This document shows positions 56,204-64,000 of a stretch of 64,000 nt of DNA, piece after piece. The position numbers were made by a program, and so were the translations under genes. Under the pieces are notes generated by a model. It worked only from the letters and a program-made list of their open reading frames with translations, was not told the DNA's origin and did no database searches. Origin of the DNA: an uncultured Bacillaceae bacterium (GTDB lineage: Bacteria > Bacillota > Bacilli > Bacillales > Bacillaceae_L); NCBI GenBank assembly GCA_947497585.1, contig CANMHG010000002.1:372001-436000 (forward strand). The letters are read 5' to 3'. Within the stretch, counting starts at the first letter, position 1, and each line of letters starts with the position of its first letter.

Positions 56204-56986
56204 CTACTGATTTTTCATCCATTCTGTTACAAATTTTACCGTTTCTCGATTTTCAGCTGGCGGAAAGTAATGGGTAAATTGTTTAAAATATCTGCTCGTT
56301 ACACTTTTACCTAATTCCTTTAATCGTATTTCCAGTCTATATGAGTGCTCAACTGATACGTTCTTGTCCTTTTCACCATGAATAATTAAGACTGGTGCCT
56401 CTAGTTTTTCCAGTTCATAAAGTGGGGTGCGATAACGATATCGTTCCGGATATTTGGTTGGTGTACCACCAATTACCCTTTTCATCATTCTTCGCAAGTC
56501 TTTCCTTTCTACATACGTAAGTGACATATCTGAAACTCCACCCCATGATACGACTGAGCAAATATTCGTTTCATAAATTCCTGTCAGAAGTGCCATTACC
56601 CCACCACGTGAAAAACCAAAGGCATGAATACGGTTAGGGTTTACTTTCGGATGCTGTTTTAACACTTTATAGCTAGCTAGAGCATCATATCTATCATCAC
56701 CTGCAAAATCTTCATTTCCTTCTCCACCTTGATTACCGCGATAAAAAGGAGCCATTACTACAAAACCTTCAGAAGCAAACTGGATAATACGACCTATTCG
56801 TACTTTTCCAACATTCTTTATCCCACCACGTAAATACAGAAAACCATCATAACAGCCTTCTCCTTTAGGATAAGCTAAGTATCCTTTTACACGAAGCCCC
56901 TTACAGTAATAAGTAATGAGATACAGTTCAATTCTAGGATTGGGTGAAGGATATCTTTGTTTATCTATAATACTTCCGTCAACCAT
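56204..56986 (-). CDS. ytmA: Alpha/beta hydrolase YtmA (prolyl oligopeptidase-like)
   Basis: This 260-aa serine hydrolase has the nucleophile elbow GFSRGGV, an Asp in IIHGEKDKNVS and the last His in KQFTHYFPP, completing the triad. The oxyanion region is LYLRGGIKN. It belongs to the S9 peptidase/esterase group but lacks a beta propeller, so it acts on small substrates or short peptides. The start ATG follows AAAGGGGATGATTGA. Co-transcription with ytmB downstream is likely. Confidence 0.9.
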   Translation of the reverse strand: MVDGSIIDKQRYPSPNPRIELYLITYYCKGLRVKGYLAYPKGEGCYDGFLYLRGGIKNVGKVRIGRIIQFASEGFVVMAPFYRGNQGGEGNEDFAGDDRYDALASYKVLKQHPKVNPNRIHAFGFSRGGVMALLTGIYETNICSVVSWGGVSDMSLTYVERKDLRRMMKRVIGGTPTKYPERYRYRTPLYELEKLEAPVLIIHGEKDKNVSVEHSYRLEIRLKELGKSVTSRYFKQFTHYFPPAENRETVKFVTEWMKNQ

Positions 56987-57108
56987 TCAATCATCCCCTT
57001 TCTAATTAAATTCTTCTAGGCATTCACACATTTTTGTCACACTTCATAATGTAACGTAAGTAATAACTAATATTATTGACGTTCTAACACGTCTAGGAGG
57101 TAAAATTC

Positions 57109-58092
57109 ATGCGTTATGTATCCTTATTTTTGACGTTTCTTCTTATTATTCCACTAGTAGCCTGTAATAATGACAAAACAGAAACAATCAGAGTTGCAGA
57201 AGTTACCCGATCTATTTTTTATGCTCCTCAATATGTTGCACTGTCTGAAGGTTTTTTTGAGGATGAGGGCTTAAATGTTGAACTTACAACTACATGGGGC
57301 GGTGATAAAACGATGACTGCCGTTTTATCAGATGGTGCAGACATTGCCTTAGTAGGTTCTGAGACATCTATTTATGTTCAAGCTCAAGGGTCCAGTGACC
57401 CAGTTATCAATTTCGCACAACTTACTCAAACAGATGGCACTTTCTTAGTTGCGCGTGAAAAGATAGAAGAATTCAGTTGGGATCAATTAAAAGGTAGTAC
57501 ATTTTTAGGTCAACGTAAAGGTGGCATGCCACAAATGGTTGGTGAATTTGTACTTAAAAAGAATGGTATTGATCCACAAAATGACTTAGAACTAATCCAA
57601 AACGTAGATTTCGCCAATATTGCATCAGCCTTTGCTTCCGGAACTGGTGATTTTGTTCAATTGTTTGAACCACAAGCAAGTATCTTTGAACAAGAAGGAA
57701 AGGGCTTTATTGTTGCCTCATTTGGTAAAGAATCAGGTCATGTACCATATACAACATTTATGGCAAAACAAAGTTATCTTGACGGAAATAAAGAAGCAGT
57801 AGATAAGTTCACTCGTGCTATTTACAAAGCTCAACAATGGGTTCAGACACATAGTGCCAAAGAAGTAGCCGAATCCATTCAGTCATATTTTGAGGACACA
57901 CCACTTGAAACAATTGAAATGGTTGTTGATCGTTACAGAAGCCAAGGCTCATACGCCACTGACCCAATATTAGACGAAGAAGAATGGGATAATCTTCAAA
58001 ACATTATGGATGAAGCCGGTGAGCTTCCAGCACGTATTGAATACAGCACATTAGTTAACACATCTATTGCCGAAAAGATCATTTCAGAATAG
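57109..58092 (+). CDS. ytlA: ABC transporter substrate-binding lipoprotein YtlA
   Basis: This 327-aa lipoprotein (lipobox LVAC, Cys19) is of the NMT1/ThiY-SsuA family: VALSEGFFEDEGLNVELTTT, LVGSETSIYV and LFEPQASIFEQEGKG. Relatives bind pyrimidine precursors of thiamine, alkanesulfonates or similar small molecules; no thiamine riboswitch is visible, so the ligand is open. It is the first gene of the ytlA-ytlC-ytlD operon, with GGAGG at 8 bases. Confidence 0.92.
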   Translation: MRYVSLFLTFLLIIPLVACNNDKTETIRVAEVTRSIFYAPQYVALSEGFFEDEGLNVELTTTWGGDKTMTAVLSDGADIALVGSETSIYVQAQGSSDPVINFAQLTQTDGTFLVAREKIEEFSWDQLKGSTFLGQRKGGMPQMVGEFVLKKNGIDPQNDLELIQNVDFANIASAFASGTGDFVQLFEPQASIFEQEGKGFIVASFGKESGHVPYTTFMAKQSYLDGNKEAVDKFTRAIYKAQQWVQTHSAKEVAESIQSYFEDTPLETIEMVVDRYRSQGSYATDPILDEEEWDNLQNIMDEAGELPARIEYSTLVNTSIAEKIISE

Positions 58093-58104
58093 GAGTGATG
58101 ACTC

Positions 58105-58875
58105 GTGACTTTTCTCAAAGTAGATAGAATTCATCATACCTACTTTACTAGAGATTCCGCAAAAACAGCACTTGAAGACATCTCTTTAACGATAGAGGAA
58201 GGGGAGTTTGTCTCCTTTCTCGGCCCTAGTGGCTGTGGGAAAACAACCTTATTATCGATTATTGCTGGCTTACTAAAACCAACAGAAGGGCAAATTTTAA
58301 TAGATGGAAATCCGCCTAATAAAGAAGGGCCTTCAATTGGGTATATGCTGCAGCAGGATTATCTTTTCCCTTGGAAAACAATTGAGGAAAATGTTTTTGT
58401 CGGACTCCGAACCATGAAGAAGTATTCTAGTGAAAATAAAGAAAAAACCCTTGATATATTAAAAGAAATGGGATTACAAGGTGTTGAGAAGTCTTATCCA
58501 AAACAGCTTTCCGGTGGGATGAGACAAAGAGCCTCGTTAGTGAGGACCTTAGCAACAAATCCAAAGATTTTACTACTCGATGAACCATTCTCAGCTTTAG
58601 ATTATCAAACCAAACTAAAACTTGAAAATCTAATGGTAAAAACATTAAAGGAGTATAACAAAACTGCATTACTTGTTACTCATGATATTGGTGAAGCAAT
58701 TGCGATGAGTGATCGTATATTTCTACTCTCAGCAAACCCAGGTAGAATCGCAGAAACCTTTACCATTCCTGAAGAACTAAAAAAATTAACTCCATTTGAA
58801 GCGCGTCAACATTCTATGTACTCAACAATCTTTCAACAAATATGGAAGGAGTTAGATGATCTTGAAACAGAATAG
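58105..58875 (+). CDS. ytlC: ABC transporter ATP-binding protein YtlC
   Basis: This 256-aa ATPase has Walker [10 protein letters not shown] at ~40-48, Q-loop [11 protein letters not shown], signature [16 protein letters not shown], Walker [13 protein letters not shown] and H-loop [10 protein letters not shown]. It is of the SsuB/TauB/ThiZ importer type. It starts at GTG 58105 after AGGAGTGATG and overlaps ytlD by 20 bases, so the permease is translationally coupled. Confidence 0.95.
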   Translation: MTFLKVDRIHHTYFTRDSAKTALEDISLTIEEGEFVSFLGPSGCGKTTLLSIIAGLLKPTEGQILIDGNPPNKEGPSIGYMLQQDYLFPWKTIEENVFVGLRTMKKYSSENKEKTLDILKEMGLQGVEKSYPKQLSGGMRQRASLVRTLATNPKILLLDEPFSALDYQTKLKLENLMVKTLKEYNKTALLVTHDIGEAIAMSDRIFLLSANPGRIAETFTIPEELKKLTPFEARQHSMYSTIFQQIWKELDDLETE

Positions 58876-59674
58876 TAGCATTCGTCTCCTTCATGAACAA
58901 TATTTAAAAGAAATTAAAAAAGAAAAAAGGATTGTTCTATTTTACCAACTCCTTATATTTCTGGTCTTTTTTTCAGGTTGGGAAATCGCCAGTCGAAAAA
59001 CATGGATTGACCCTTTAATTTTCAGTTCTCCCTCTAAAATATGGGGGCTCTTTATAACAAAGCTATCTGATGGATCTCTACTCTCTAATTTAAGTGTTAC
59101 CCTATTTGAAACAGTTTTAGGATTCATTATTGGAACTTTATTAGGAACAATTTTGGCAGCAATTCTATGGTGGTCAGAACGCATTTCAAAAATTCTAGAC
59201 CCTTATCTCGTCATATTGAATGCAATGCCTAAGGTAGCTCTTGGACCTATCTTAATAGTAGCACTTGGTCCAGGATTTGTTTCTATTATTGCAATGGGAG
59301 CAATTATCTCTGTAATTATCACCACAATCGTTGTTTACACCTCATTTAGGGAAGTAGACCCTAACTATATAAAGGTACTAAAAACATTTGGTGCTAGCCG
59401 CGGTCAATGTTTTAAGGAAGCCATTCTTCCAGCTTCTTTTCCTACCATCATCTCCACCCTAAAAGTAAATGTCGGATTATCTTGGGTTGGGGTAATTGTT
59501 GGCGAATTTCTTGTTTCAGCAAAAGGGTTAGGCTATATGATTATATACGGATTCCAAGTGTTCAACTTCACTCTGGTTCTCCTAAGTCTTTTAGTCATTG
59601 CAGTTTTTGCTACATTAATGTATCAGGGTGTAGAGTTGCTTGAAAGAAAGCTTATAAAGGACTCTAAACAATAG
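58856..59674 (+). CDS. ytlD: ABC transporter permease YtlD
   Basis: This 272-aa permease has six membrane segments and the EAA loop ([21 protein letters not shown]), which docks on Ytl[12 protein letters not shown] near the N-terminus and [14 protein letters not shown] at the end are typical of the SsuC/TauC/ThiX group. ATG 58856 lies inside the end of ytlC with AAGGAGT upstream. A strong hairpin ends the operon. Confidence 0.95.
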   Translation: MILKQNSSIRLLHEQYLKEIKKEKRIVLFYQLLIFLVFFSGWEIASRKTWIDPLIFSSPSKIWGLFITKLSDGSLLSNLSVTLFETVLGFIIGTLLGTILAAILWWSERISKILDPYLVILNAMPKVALGPILIVALGPGFVSIIAMGAIISVIITTIVVYTSFREVDPNYIKVLKTFGASRGQCFKEAILPASFPTIISTLKVNVGLSWVGVIVGEFLVSAKGLGYMIIYGFQVFNFTLVLLSLLVIAVFATLMYQGVELLERKLIKDSKQ

Positions 59675-59706
59675 AAAGCTCTCTAAGATAATTAGAGAGC
59701 TTTCTT
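59675..59706. terminator. Bidirectional terminator between ytlD and ytkD
   Basis: AGAAAGCTCTCT and AGAGAGCTTTCT form a perfect 12-bp stem with a T run. It overlaps the 3' end of ytkD. Confidence 0.9.
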
Positions 59707-60162
59707 TAAGATATAATCAATGCTATGCAAAAGAACATCATCTTTCATGATAAAACTATACATGGAATTTGTGGAAAGGTTCTTCGGCAGGTAATTTAGT
59801 AATACTGGGCCTTTCGTTTCTAAGTAATCATCCTTCTCTACAAGCTCACTAACTTTTGCAAAATATATATTTTTTATTATCGTTTTACCTTTTCCGATAA
59901 CTTTATATTGCCCAATATAGTTTAAATCTGAAACGATTCCACCCGTTTCCTCCATGACTTCACGAACTGCCGCTTGCTCTGGTGTTTCACCGTTCTCAAT
60001 CTTTCCTCCTGGGAATTCAAGTCCTCGCTCACTGTGGTCTGTTAACAGCCACTGACCATTGTGCCTACAAATCACCCAAACATGCCTAGGATTTATTGAG
60101 AAAGGGTTGCAAGTGAAGGATAAATTAACTTCATTTAAGTACATATCCTGAAAAACAATCAT
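59692..60162 (-). CDS. ytkD: Nudix hydrolase YtkD
   Basis: This 156-aa Nudix protein has a complete Nudix box: GGKIENGETPEQ followed by AAVREVMEETGG, fitting GX5EX7REUXEEXGU. Family context and position next to the ytl operon identify it as YtkD, which hydrolyses 8-oxo-dGTP and other nucleoside triphosphates and contributes to oxidative protection in B. subtilis. The ATG at 60162 follows AAAAGGTAAT. Confidence 0.92.
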   Translation of the reverse strand: MIVFQDMYLNEVNLSFTCNPFSINPRHVWVICRHNGQWLLTDHSERGLEFPGGKIENGETPEQAAVREVMEETGGIVSDLNYIGQYKVIGKGKTIIKNIYFAKVSELVEKDDYLETKGPVLLNYLPKNLSTNSMYSFIMKDDVLLHSIDYILKKAL

Positions 60163-60237
60163 ATTACCTTTTCTCCATTACTTGGTATTTCTTATATGGT
60201 ACCATATAAAAATCAAATGGTACACGAACAACTCTTT

Positions 60238-60573
60238 TTAATGTTCCTTGTTACTAATTTCACTTATTAAATTCTGTGACTTAATAAGCTCCTTCGCATC
60301 TTGATCACCTAGTTCATACATCATTTTATATATTTTTTGCATCGTTGCATCAATAGCATCATTTGTAGGATCATAGTGGTATTCAATGTATGGAACATGC
60401 GCTCGTAAGAAGCCTTGCCAATCTGAAGAATAGTTTTGTTCAAAATACTCTCTTAACTGGATAATTTCTTCATCTGTCGCTTCAATTTTAAAATCCCAAG
60501 GAGAAGCAGTACTAATCTGTGAAATCTCTCCATTGGCGATTGAAACATAATACGTTTTTTTAGTTTGATCCAT
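60238..60573 (-). CDS. Conserved hypothetical protein, 111 aa
   Basis: I do not recognise a functional family. The protein starts with two beta strands (TYYVSIANGEISQIS), has the tryptophan-containing SPWDFKIEATDEEIIQLREY, and then helices with FLRAHVPYIEYHYDP and many acidic residues. There is no signal peptide, cysteine or membrane segment. Homologues are common in Bacillus next to ytkD, as far as I recall, sometimes loosely annotated as hydrolases; no catalytic motif supports that. The ribosome site AGGGGTGAGAG precedes ATG 60573. Confidence 0.8.
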   Translation of the reverse strand: MDQTKKTYYVSIANGEISQISTASPWDFKIEATDEEIIQLREYFEQNYSSDWQGFLRAHVPYIEYHYDPTNDAIDATMQKIYKMMYELGDQDAKELIKSQNLISEISNKEH

Positions 60574-60807
60574 GAACTCTCACCCCTAAGTTTGCATTCT
60601 TTTCATTAGCTTTTCAAAATTGAGCCAAATTATGTATGTCACAAGTTTCAATTAAATTATCTAGGGTTATTACCATATTAGTGGAGAGTTTCTGAAAAGT
60701 CATTTATACTAGAAAAAAGAAAATTACTTATTGGATAAAAGCATTTTTTCATTTCTATACGATATACTAGTTGGTAACATAGAGTTTTCTAAGAGGAGGC
60801 TAATCGG

Positions 60808-61068
60808 ATGAAATTTATTGATGAATTATACGAGATGTATCGTCACAAGCTATCGGGCGATGAAGAGGATGCAGACATTTTAGCTTTCTCAGTACTAGAA
60901 CAATTAAATAGAGATGATATGATTACACTAATTGAGGAACTAAGTGATCAGGAGCTTTATAACTTAGTTGGTTTTTATATGATTGAAAAGTTAAAAGCAA
61001 AAATGGCTCGTGAGGAATTTGGGGATACTAAAGCGGTACCAAACGATGGTGTTAGAAATTTACATTAA
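60808..61068 (+). CDS. DUF6154 family small protein
   Basis: This is an 86-aa acidic helical protein, MKFIDELYEMYRHKLSGDEE at the start, then ADILAFSVLEQLNRDDMITL and YMIEKLKAKMARE. It matches my memory of the DUF6154 family of Bacillaceae; the function is unknown. AGAGGAGGC lies 8 bases before the ATG. A terminator follows at once. The 234-base gap before it (60574-60807) contains promoter-like AT-rich DNA only. Confidence 0.82.
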   Translation: MKFIDELYEMYRHKLSGDEEDADILAFSVLEQLNRDDMITLIEELSDQELYNLVGFYMIEKLKAKMAREEFGDTKAVPNDGVRNLH

Positions 61069-61071
61069 ACT

Positions 61072-61110
61072 TAAAAACCCAGAAAGAGAAGTCCTCTTTC
61101 TGGGTTTTTT
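61072..61110. terminator. Bidirectional terminator between DUF6154 gene and ltaE
   Basis: AAAACCCAGAAAGAG and CTCTTTCTGGGTTTT pair around a five-base loop and are followed by T residues. Confidence 0.9.
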
Positions 61111-61111
61111 C

Positions 61112-62125
61112 TTATTTCTGTAATATTGCTAGTGCTTGATCTATTTGTTCCGTGCTAACATCATAGTGTGTTGTCATCCTAATAATAGTAGGTCCAAAAG
61201 AAACAGCTAGTATACCTTGCTCCTTTAATAAGCGGATATACTCCTCAGCCGTTAAACCTTTTTTAGCAACATCAATTAATACAATATTCGTATCAACTTC
61301 ATTGATAACCTCTAATCCTTTGATTGAACCTATCCCAGCTGCAAGCCTCTTAGCATTATCATGGTCAATTGATAGTCGGTCTACCATTTGTGTTAACGCA
61401 ACCATTGCAGGTGCCGCAATTAGCCCAACCTGACGAAGGCCCCCACCAAGTCTCTTTCTCCATTTTCTAGCTTTTCTTATAAATTGTTCATCACCAGCAA
61501 TAATTGACCCTACCGGTGCCCCTAGTCCCTTTGATAAACAAACTTGAACAGTGGTTGTAAACTGTGTAAAATCAGTCAACGGTTTATTTAAAGCTACTGC
61601 TGCATTAAATAACCGTGCACCATCTAAATGAACAGGGACATTATATTTAGAAGCAACGTTATAGATAGATTCCATGTTATCAATAGGAACAATCGCTCCA
61701 CCCGCTCGGTTATGCGTATTTTCAAGACAAATTAGGCTTGTTTCTGGGACGTGAATATCTTCCCCCCTAATAGCTGATTCAACTAATGTAGAATCCATGG
61801 CCCCTCTATGACCCTTAATCGTTCTAGTTTGTACACCCGCAAATGCAGAGACAGCTCCACCTTCATAATAAAAAATATGCGAATCTTCTTCTAATAAAAT
61901 TTCATTTCCTGGTACACAATGTGTAAGTACGGCAATCTGATTACCTTGCGTTCCACTCGTTACAAATAGTGCATCTTCTTTACCTAACATTTTAGCCGCT
62001 AATTCTTCAAGCCCTCTTACTGTAGGATCTTCATTATATACATCATCTCCAACCTCAGCTTGATAAGCAGCCTTCCTCATTTCTTCGGTAGGTTTGGTTA
62101 CCGTATCACTTCTTAAATCTATCAT
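61112..62125 (-). CDS. ltaE: Low-specificity L-threonine aldolase
   Basis: This 337-aa PLP enzyme of fold type I cleaves L-threonine or allo-threonine to glycine and acetaldehyde. Signature blocks are MIDLRSDTVTKPT, VGDDVYNEDPTV, SGTQGNQIA, LENTHNRAGG, HLDGARLFNAAVAL and the PLP lysine in VCLSKGLGAPVGS. The Arg-rich KWRKRLGGGLRQVG is also conserved. The length is normal. It is monocistronic. Confidence 0.95.
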   Translation of the reverse strand: MIDLRSDTVTKPTEEMRKAAYQAEVGDDVYNEDPTVRGLEELAAKMLGKEDALFVTSGTQGNQIAVLTHCVPGNEILLEEDSHIFYYEGGAVSAFAGVQTRTIKGHRGAMDSTLVESAIRGEDIHVPETSLICLENTHNRAGGAIVPIDNMESIYNVASKYNVPVHLDGARLFNAAVALNKPLTDFTQFTTTVQVCLSKGLGAPVGSIIAGDEQFIRKARKWRKRLGGGLRQVGLIAAPAMVALTQMVDRLSIDHDNAKRLAAGIGSIKGLEVINEVDTNIVLIDVAKKGLTAEEYIRLLKEQGILAVSFGPTIIRMTTHYDVSTEQIDQALAILQK

Positions 62126-62168
62126 CTATTAACACCTCAAATTTTCGTATCCTAACATACCCGATAAA

Positions 62169-62363
62169 TTATCCTTTCAAATCAACTCTGTTACCTAATG
62201 TAGGATGTGGGGCTTGATTTGTTGGGGCTTGTGCATTCATAAAATCATTCAGCATAACTGTTGCATGCGCTGTTTGAGTTGCCATCTGGCTTTTTAAAAG
62301 GTTTGAACTAAGTGTGCGCTGTAGTTCAGCTACGTTGCTTGCCATCATGCTACTAATTTCCAT
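62169..62363 (-). CDS. YjfB family putative motility protein
   Basis: This 64-aa protein starts MEISSMMASNVAELQRTLSS and contains the helical segment SQMATQTAHATVMLNDFM and a Pro/Asn-rich tail. It matches the YjfB family, which is in the SigD motility regulon of B. subtilis. I could not find a convincing SigD promoter here. AGGAAGGGGAGG precedes the ATG. Confidence 0.85.
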   Translation of the reverse strand: MEISSMMASNVAELQRTLSSNLLKSQMATQTAHATVMLNDFMNAQAPTNQAPHPTLGNRVDLKG

Positions 62364-62458
62364 TGGATCCTCCCCTTCCTAATAATAAACTAATACAACA
62401 TTACTATAATTATAGTAAAAATACAGAAATCTTTCTATGAAAGTGTATGGAAAACAAA

Positions 62459-62490
62459 TAAAAATCTCCCTCTTTTAGTAGAGGGAGATT
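62459..62490 (-). terminator. Terminator after dps
   Basis: AATCTCCCTC and GAGGGAGATT form a perfect stem. On the minus strand TTTTTATTTG follows, and the hairpin lies just after the dps stop. Confidence 0.85.
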
Positions 62491-62495
62491 ACACT

Positions 62496-62936
62496 TTATT
62501 TTCCTAAGAAGGATTTTAACATCCAAATATGTTTTTCTAAGCTCTGATGAATGGCAAGTAGCATATCTCCTGTCGTTTCATCATCTACTTCATCAGCTAC
62601 ACTCATACCTTCCTTTAGTTCAGAAGTCATGATGTCAAAATCATCAGTAATGACTTGAACCATCTGATCAGCTGATTCATTACCCATTGCTTCCTTTACA
62701 GTAGACACCTCTAATATTTCTCTCATTGTAGCGACAGGTTGTCCCTCCAATGCTAATAGTCTTTCTGCTAATTCGTCGATGTGTACGGCAGCTTCTGTAT
62801 AGAGCTCCTCAAATTTATCGTGTAATGTGAAAAATGCTGGTCCCTTAACAAACCAGTGATAATTATGTAACTTAATGTAAAGTACACTCCAGTTAGCAAT
62901 CTGTTTATTAACGATTTCAGTTAATTGTTTTGACAT
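62496..62936 (-). CDS. dps: Dps-family ferritin-like DNA-protecting protein
   Basis: This is a 146-aa Dps miniferritin. The intersubunit ferroxidase residues are seen in [24 protein letters not shown] (His and the downstream D/E) and [14 protein letters not shown]. The protein forms 12-mers that oxidise and store iron and shield DNA. ATG 62936 has AAGGAGGCG at 8 bases; the longer frame upstream is not a good start. A SigB promoter just upstream fits the known stress control of B. subtilis dps. Confidence 0.94.
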   Translation of the reverse strand: MSKQLTEIVNKQIANWSVLYIKLHNYHWFVKGPAFFTLHDKFEELYTEAAVHIDELAERLLALEGQPVATMREILEVSTVKEAMGNESADQMVQVITDDFDIMTSELKEGMSVADEVDDETTGDMLLAIHQSLEKHIWMLKSFLGK

Positions 62937-62960
62937 ATTTATCGCCTCCTTATTTATAAG

Positions 62961-62985
62961 ATACCCCTTTAAAAGGTATTGAAAC
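62961..62985 (-). promoter_or_regulatory. SigB-type promoter of dps
   Basis: On the minus strand GTTTCA and GGGTAT are 13 bases apart, matching the SigB consensus GTTTAA-N12-15-GGGTAT with one mismatch, 25-50 bases before the dps start. It predicts induction by general stress. Confidence 0.8.
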
Positions 62986-63090
62986 ATAAAGATTTGTGTC
63001 AAATATGAAAAAGAAAAGTGACAATTCTCTAAAAATTTTACGAATCTCGTGATAAAATAAGACAAACTAAAAAATCATGGAGGAAGCGCT

Positions 63091-63249
63091 TTGTATACAG
63101 TTTTAGTCATATCAATTATTATAGTCTTCATTGTTCTTATCTTAGCTCTAATAACCACCTCAAAGGCATATGGCTTCAAACATACAATTGATGAGCTTGA
63201 CCAACAACCCGTTACACAAAAAGAAATAGATACTCAAAAGGAGGAATAG
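63091..63249 (+). CDS. ytzI: YtzI-like small membrane protein, 52 aa
   Basis: This short gene starts at TTG 63091 with GGAGGAAG at 5 bases and ends at TAG 63249. The protein has one N-terminal membrane helix (YTVLVISIIIVFIVLILALI) followed by a soluble tail with KAYGFKHTIDELDQQ. It matches the YtzI family of Bacillus in length and layout; the function is unknown. The amidase gene starts three bases after its stop, using a ribosome site inside the end of ytzI, so the two form an operon. Confidence 0.82.
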   Translation: MYTVLVISIIIVFIVLILALITTSKAYGFKHTIDELDQQPVTQKEIDTQKEE

Positions 63250-63251
63250 TT

Positions 63252-64000
63252 TTGCAAGATCCAAAATTAAATGAACTTTATGAGTCATGGCTTAATGAAG
63301 CTACAATTGATGATATTCAAAGTAAAATGGAATCTGGTGAATTAACGTCACAAGAGTTAGTTGTTCTTTATTTAAAGAAAATAGCCGATTTCGACCCCAA
63401 GATTAACTCCATTTTAGAAGTGAATCCTGAGGCAATACATATCGCTGCAGCACTCGACGCTGAACGCAAGATTAAAGGTGCACGTGGTCCATTACATGGA
63501 ATTCCTGTCCTCATCAAAGATAATATTGATACCTCTGATAAAATGCATACATCAGCAGGCTCACTTGCATTACAACATTCAATCGCGCTAAAGGATTCTT
63601 TTGTGGCAGCCCAACTTCGAAAAGCAGGTGCTGTTATTCTAGGAAAAACAAATATGACGGAATGGGCTAATTTTATGACTATTGGAATGCCTAGTGGATA
63701 TAGCTCTAGAGGTGGACAGGTTTTAAATCCATACGGTCCTGGAAAATACGACGTAGGTGGATCTAGTTCAGGTTCCGGTGCTGCAATAGCTGCAAATCTT
63801 GCTACTGTGGCAGTAGGTACAGAAACTTCTGGCTCAATCCTAAGCCCAGCTAGTCAAAATTCATTAGTTGGTATCAAACCTACACTTGGTTTGGTAAGTC
63901 GGAATGGTATTATTCCGATTGCCCATAGCCAAGATACAGCAGGACCAATGGCGAGAACTGTGAAAGATGCAGCTTACCTTTTAAATGTCTTAGTAGGTAA
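63252..64000 (+). CDS. Amidase-signature enzyme, 5' part
   Basis: The gene runs off the right edge; 249 residues are visible. It starts at TTG 63252 after AAGGAGGAATAG. The amidase signature triad is present: Lys in PVLIKDNIDT, the cis-Ser in YDVGGSSSGSGAA, and the nucleophile Ser in GTETSGSILSPASQ. GIKPTLGLVSR follows. The N-terminal IDDIQSKMESGELTSQELV is typical of stand-alone amidases rather than GatA. The substrate is unknown. Confidence 0.92.
   Translation, partial: MQDPKLNELYESWLNEATIDDIQSKMESGELTSQELVVLYLKKIADFDPKINSILEVNPEAIHIAAALDAERKIKGARGPLHGIPVLIKDNIDTSDKMHTSAGSLALQHSIALKDSFVAAQLRKAGAVILGKTNMTEWANFMTIGMPSGYSSRGGQVLNPYGPGKYDVGGSSSGSGAAIAANLATVAVGTETSGSILSPASQNSLVGIKPTLGLVSRNGIIPIAHSQDTAGPMARTVKDAAYLLNVLVG

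Noticed and set aside
62364..62460. SigD promoter for the YjfB-type gene
   Set aside because: I looked for TAAA followed by GCCGATAT at the right spacing and found no acceptable match.

Overview
The window is AT-rich DNA from a low-GC Gram-positive bacterium, almost certainly a member of the Bacillaceae. The evidence is gene content and order matching the Bacillus subtilis yt* region (ytwF, leuS, yttB, ytzC, ytqA, ytqB, ytpB, ytoA, metK, pckA, ytmA/ytmB, ytlA-C-D, ytkD, ytzI), strong AGGAGG-type ribosome binding sites, T-box and SAM-I leaders, lipoprotein lipoboxes, and a SigB-type promoter in front of dps. No rRNA or tRNA gene, CRISPR array, intact insertion sequence or prophage was seen.

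Region 1 (1-14.4 kb) is the most unusual. After the 3' end of mgtE and a lipoprotein gene comes an orphan TetR regulator bracketed by copies of a GC-rich palindromic repeat. Next is a four-gene minus-strand operon of very large proteins. In transcription order these are a secreted and anchored von Willebrand A protein (747 aa), a tubulin/FtsZ-superfamily protein with a GGTGSG loop (1119 aa), a coiled-coil protein with two membrane segments (~720 aa), and a membrane-anchored 1277-aa protein. The last combines a worn-down helicase-like core with a C-terminal zinc-finger plus HELTH metallopeptidase module that resembles the plant DA1 LIM-peptidase. This operon is the best candidate for an undescribed system, probably a membrane-associated cytoskeletal or remodelling machine.

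Region 2 (14.4-31.7 kb) carries ordinary chromosomal genes: tyrA, a DUF2339 membrane protein, pssA, a CoxG-like protein, a PadR-DUF1700-DUF4097 envelope-sensing operon, the SbcCD-like yhaO-yhaN pair, a membrane diguanylate cyclase with a structured leader, a MATE exporter, ytwF and leuS with its T-box.

Region 3 (32-38.5 kb) is metabolic accessory DNA set into the yt* backbone. It has a copper nitrite reductase (nirK) behind an FNR-type site, and a complete 3-hydroxybutyrate/ketone-body operon (scoA-scoB-gntP-bdhA). That operon has a textbook sigma-54 promoter, candidate upstream activator sites and its own enhancer-binding regulator.

Region 4 (38.6-64 kb) returns to the yt* backbone: yttB, ytzC, the tRNA-wobble modification pair ytqA-ytqB, ytpB, ytoA, a C39-type peptidase, metK with a SAM-I riboswitch, and pckA. 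Between metK and pckA lies a 52-bp tandem repeat array of about eleven units. Then follow an MscS channel, a glycerophosphodiesterase, tyrS with its T-box, a half-size MFS protein beside an anchored FAD oxidase, a P-loop protein, ytmB, ytmA, the ytlA-C-D ABC importer, ytkD, ltaE, yjfB, dps, ytzI and the 5' part of an amidase gene cut by the window end.
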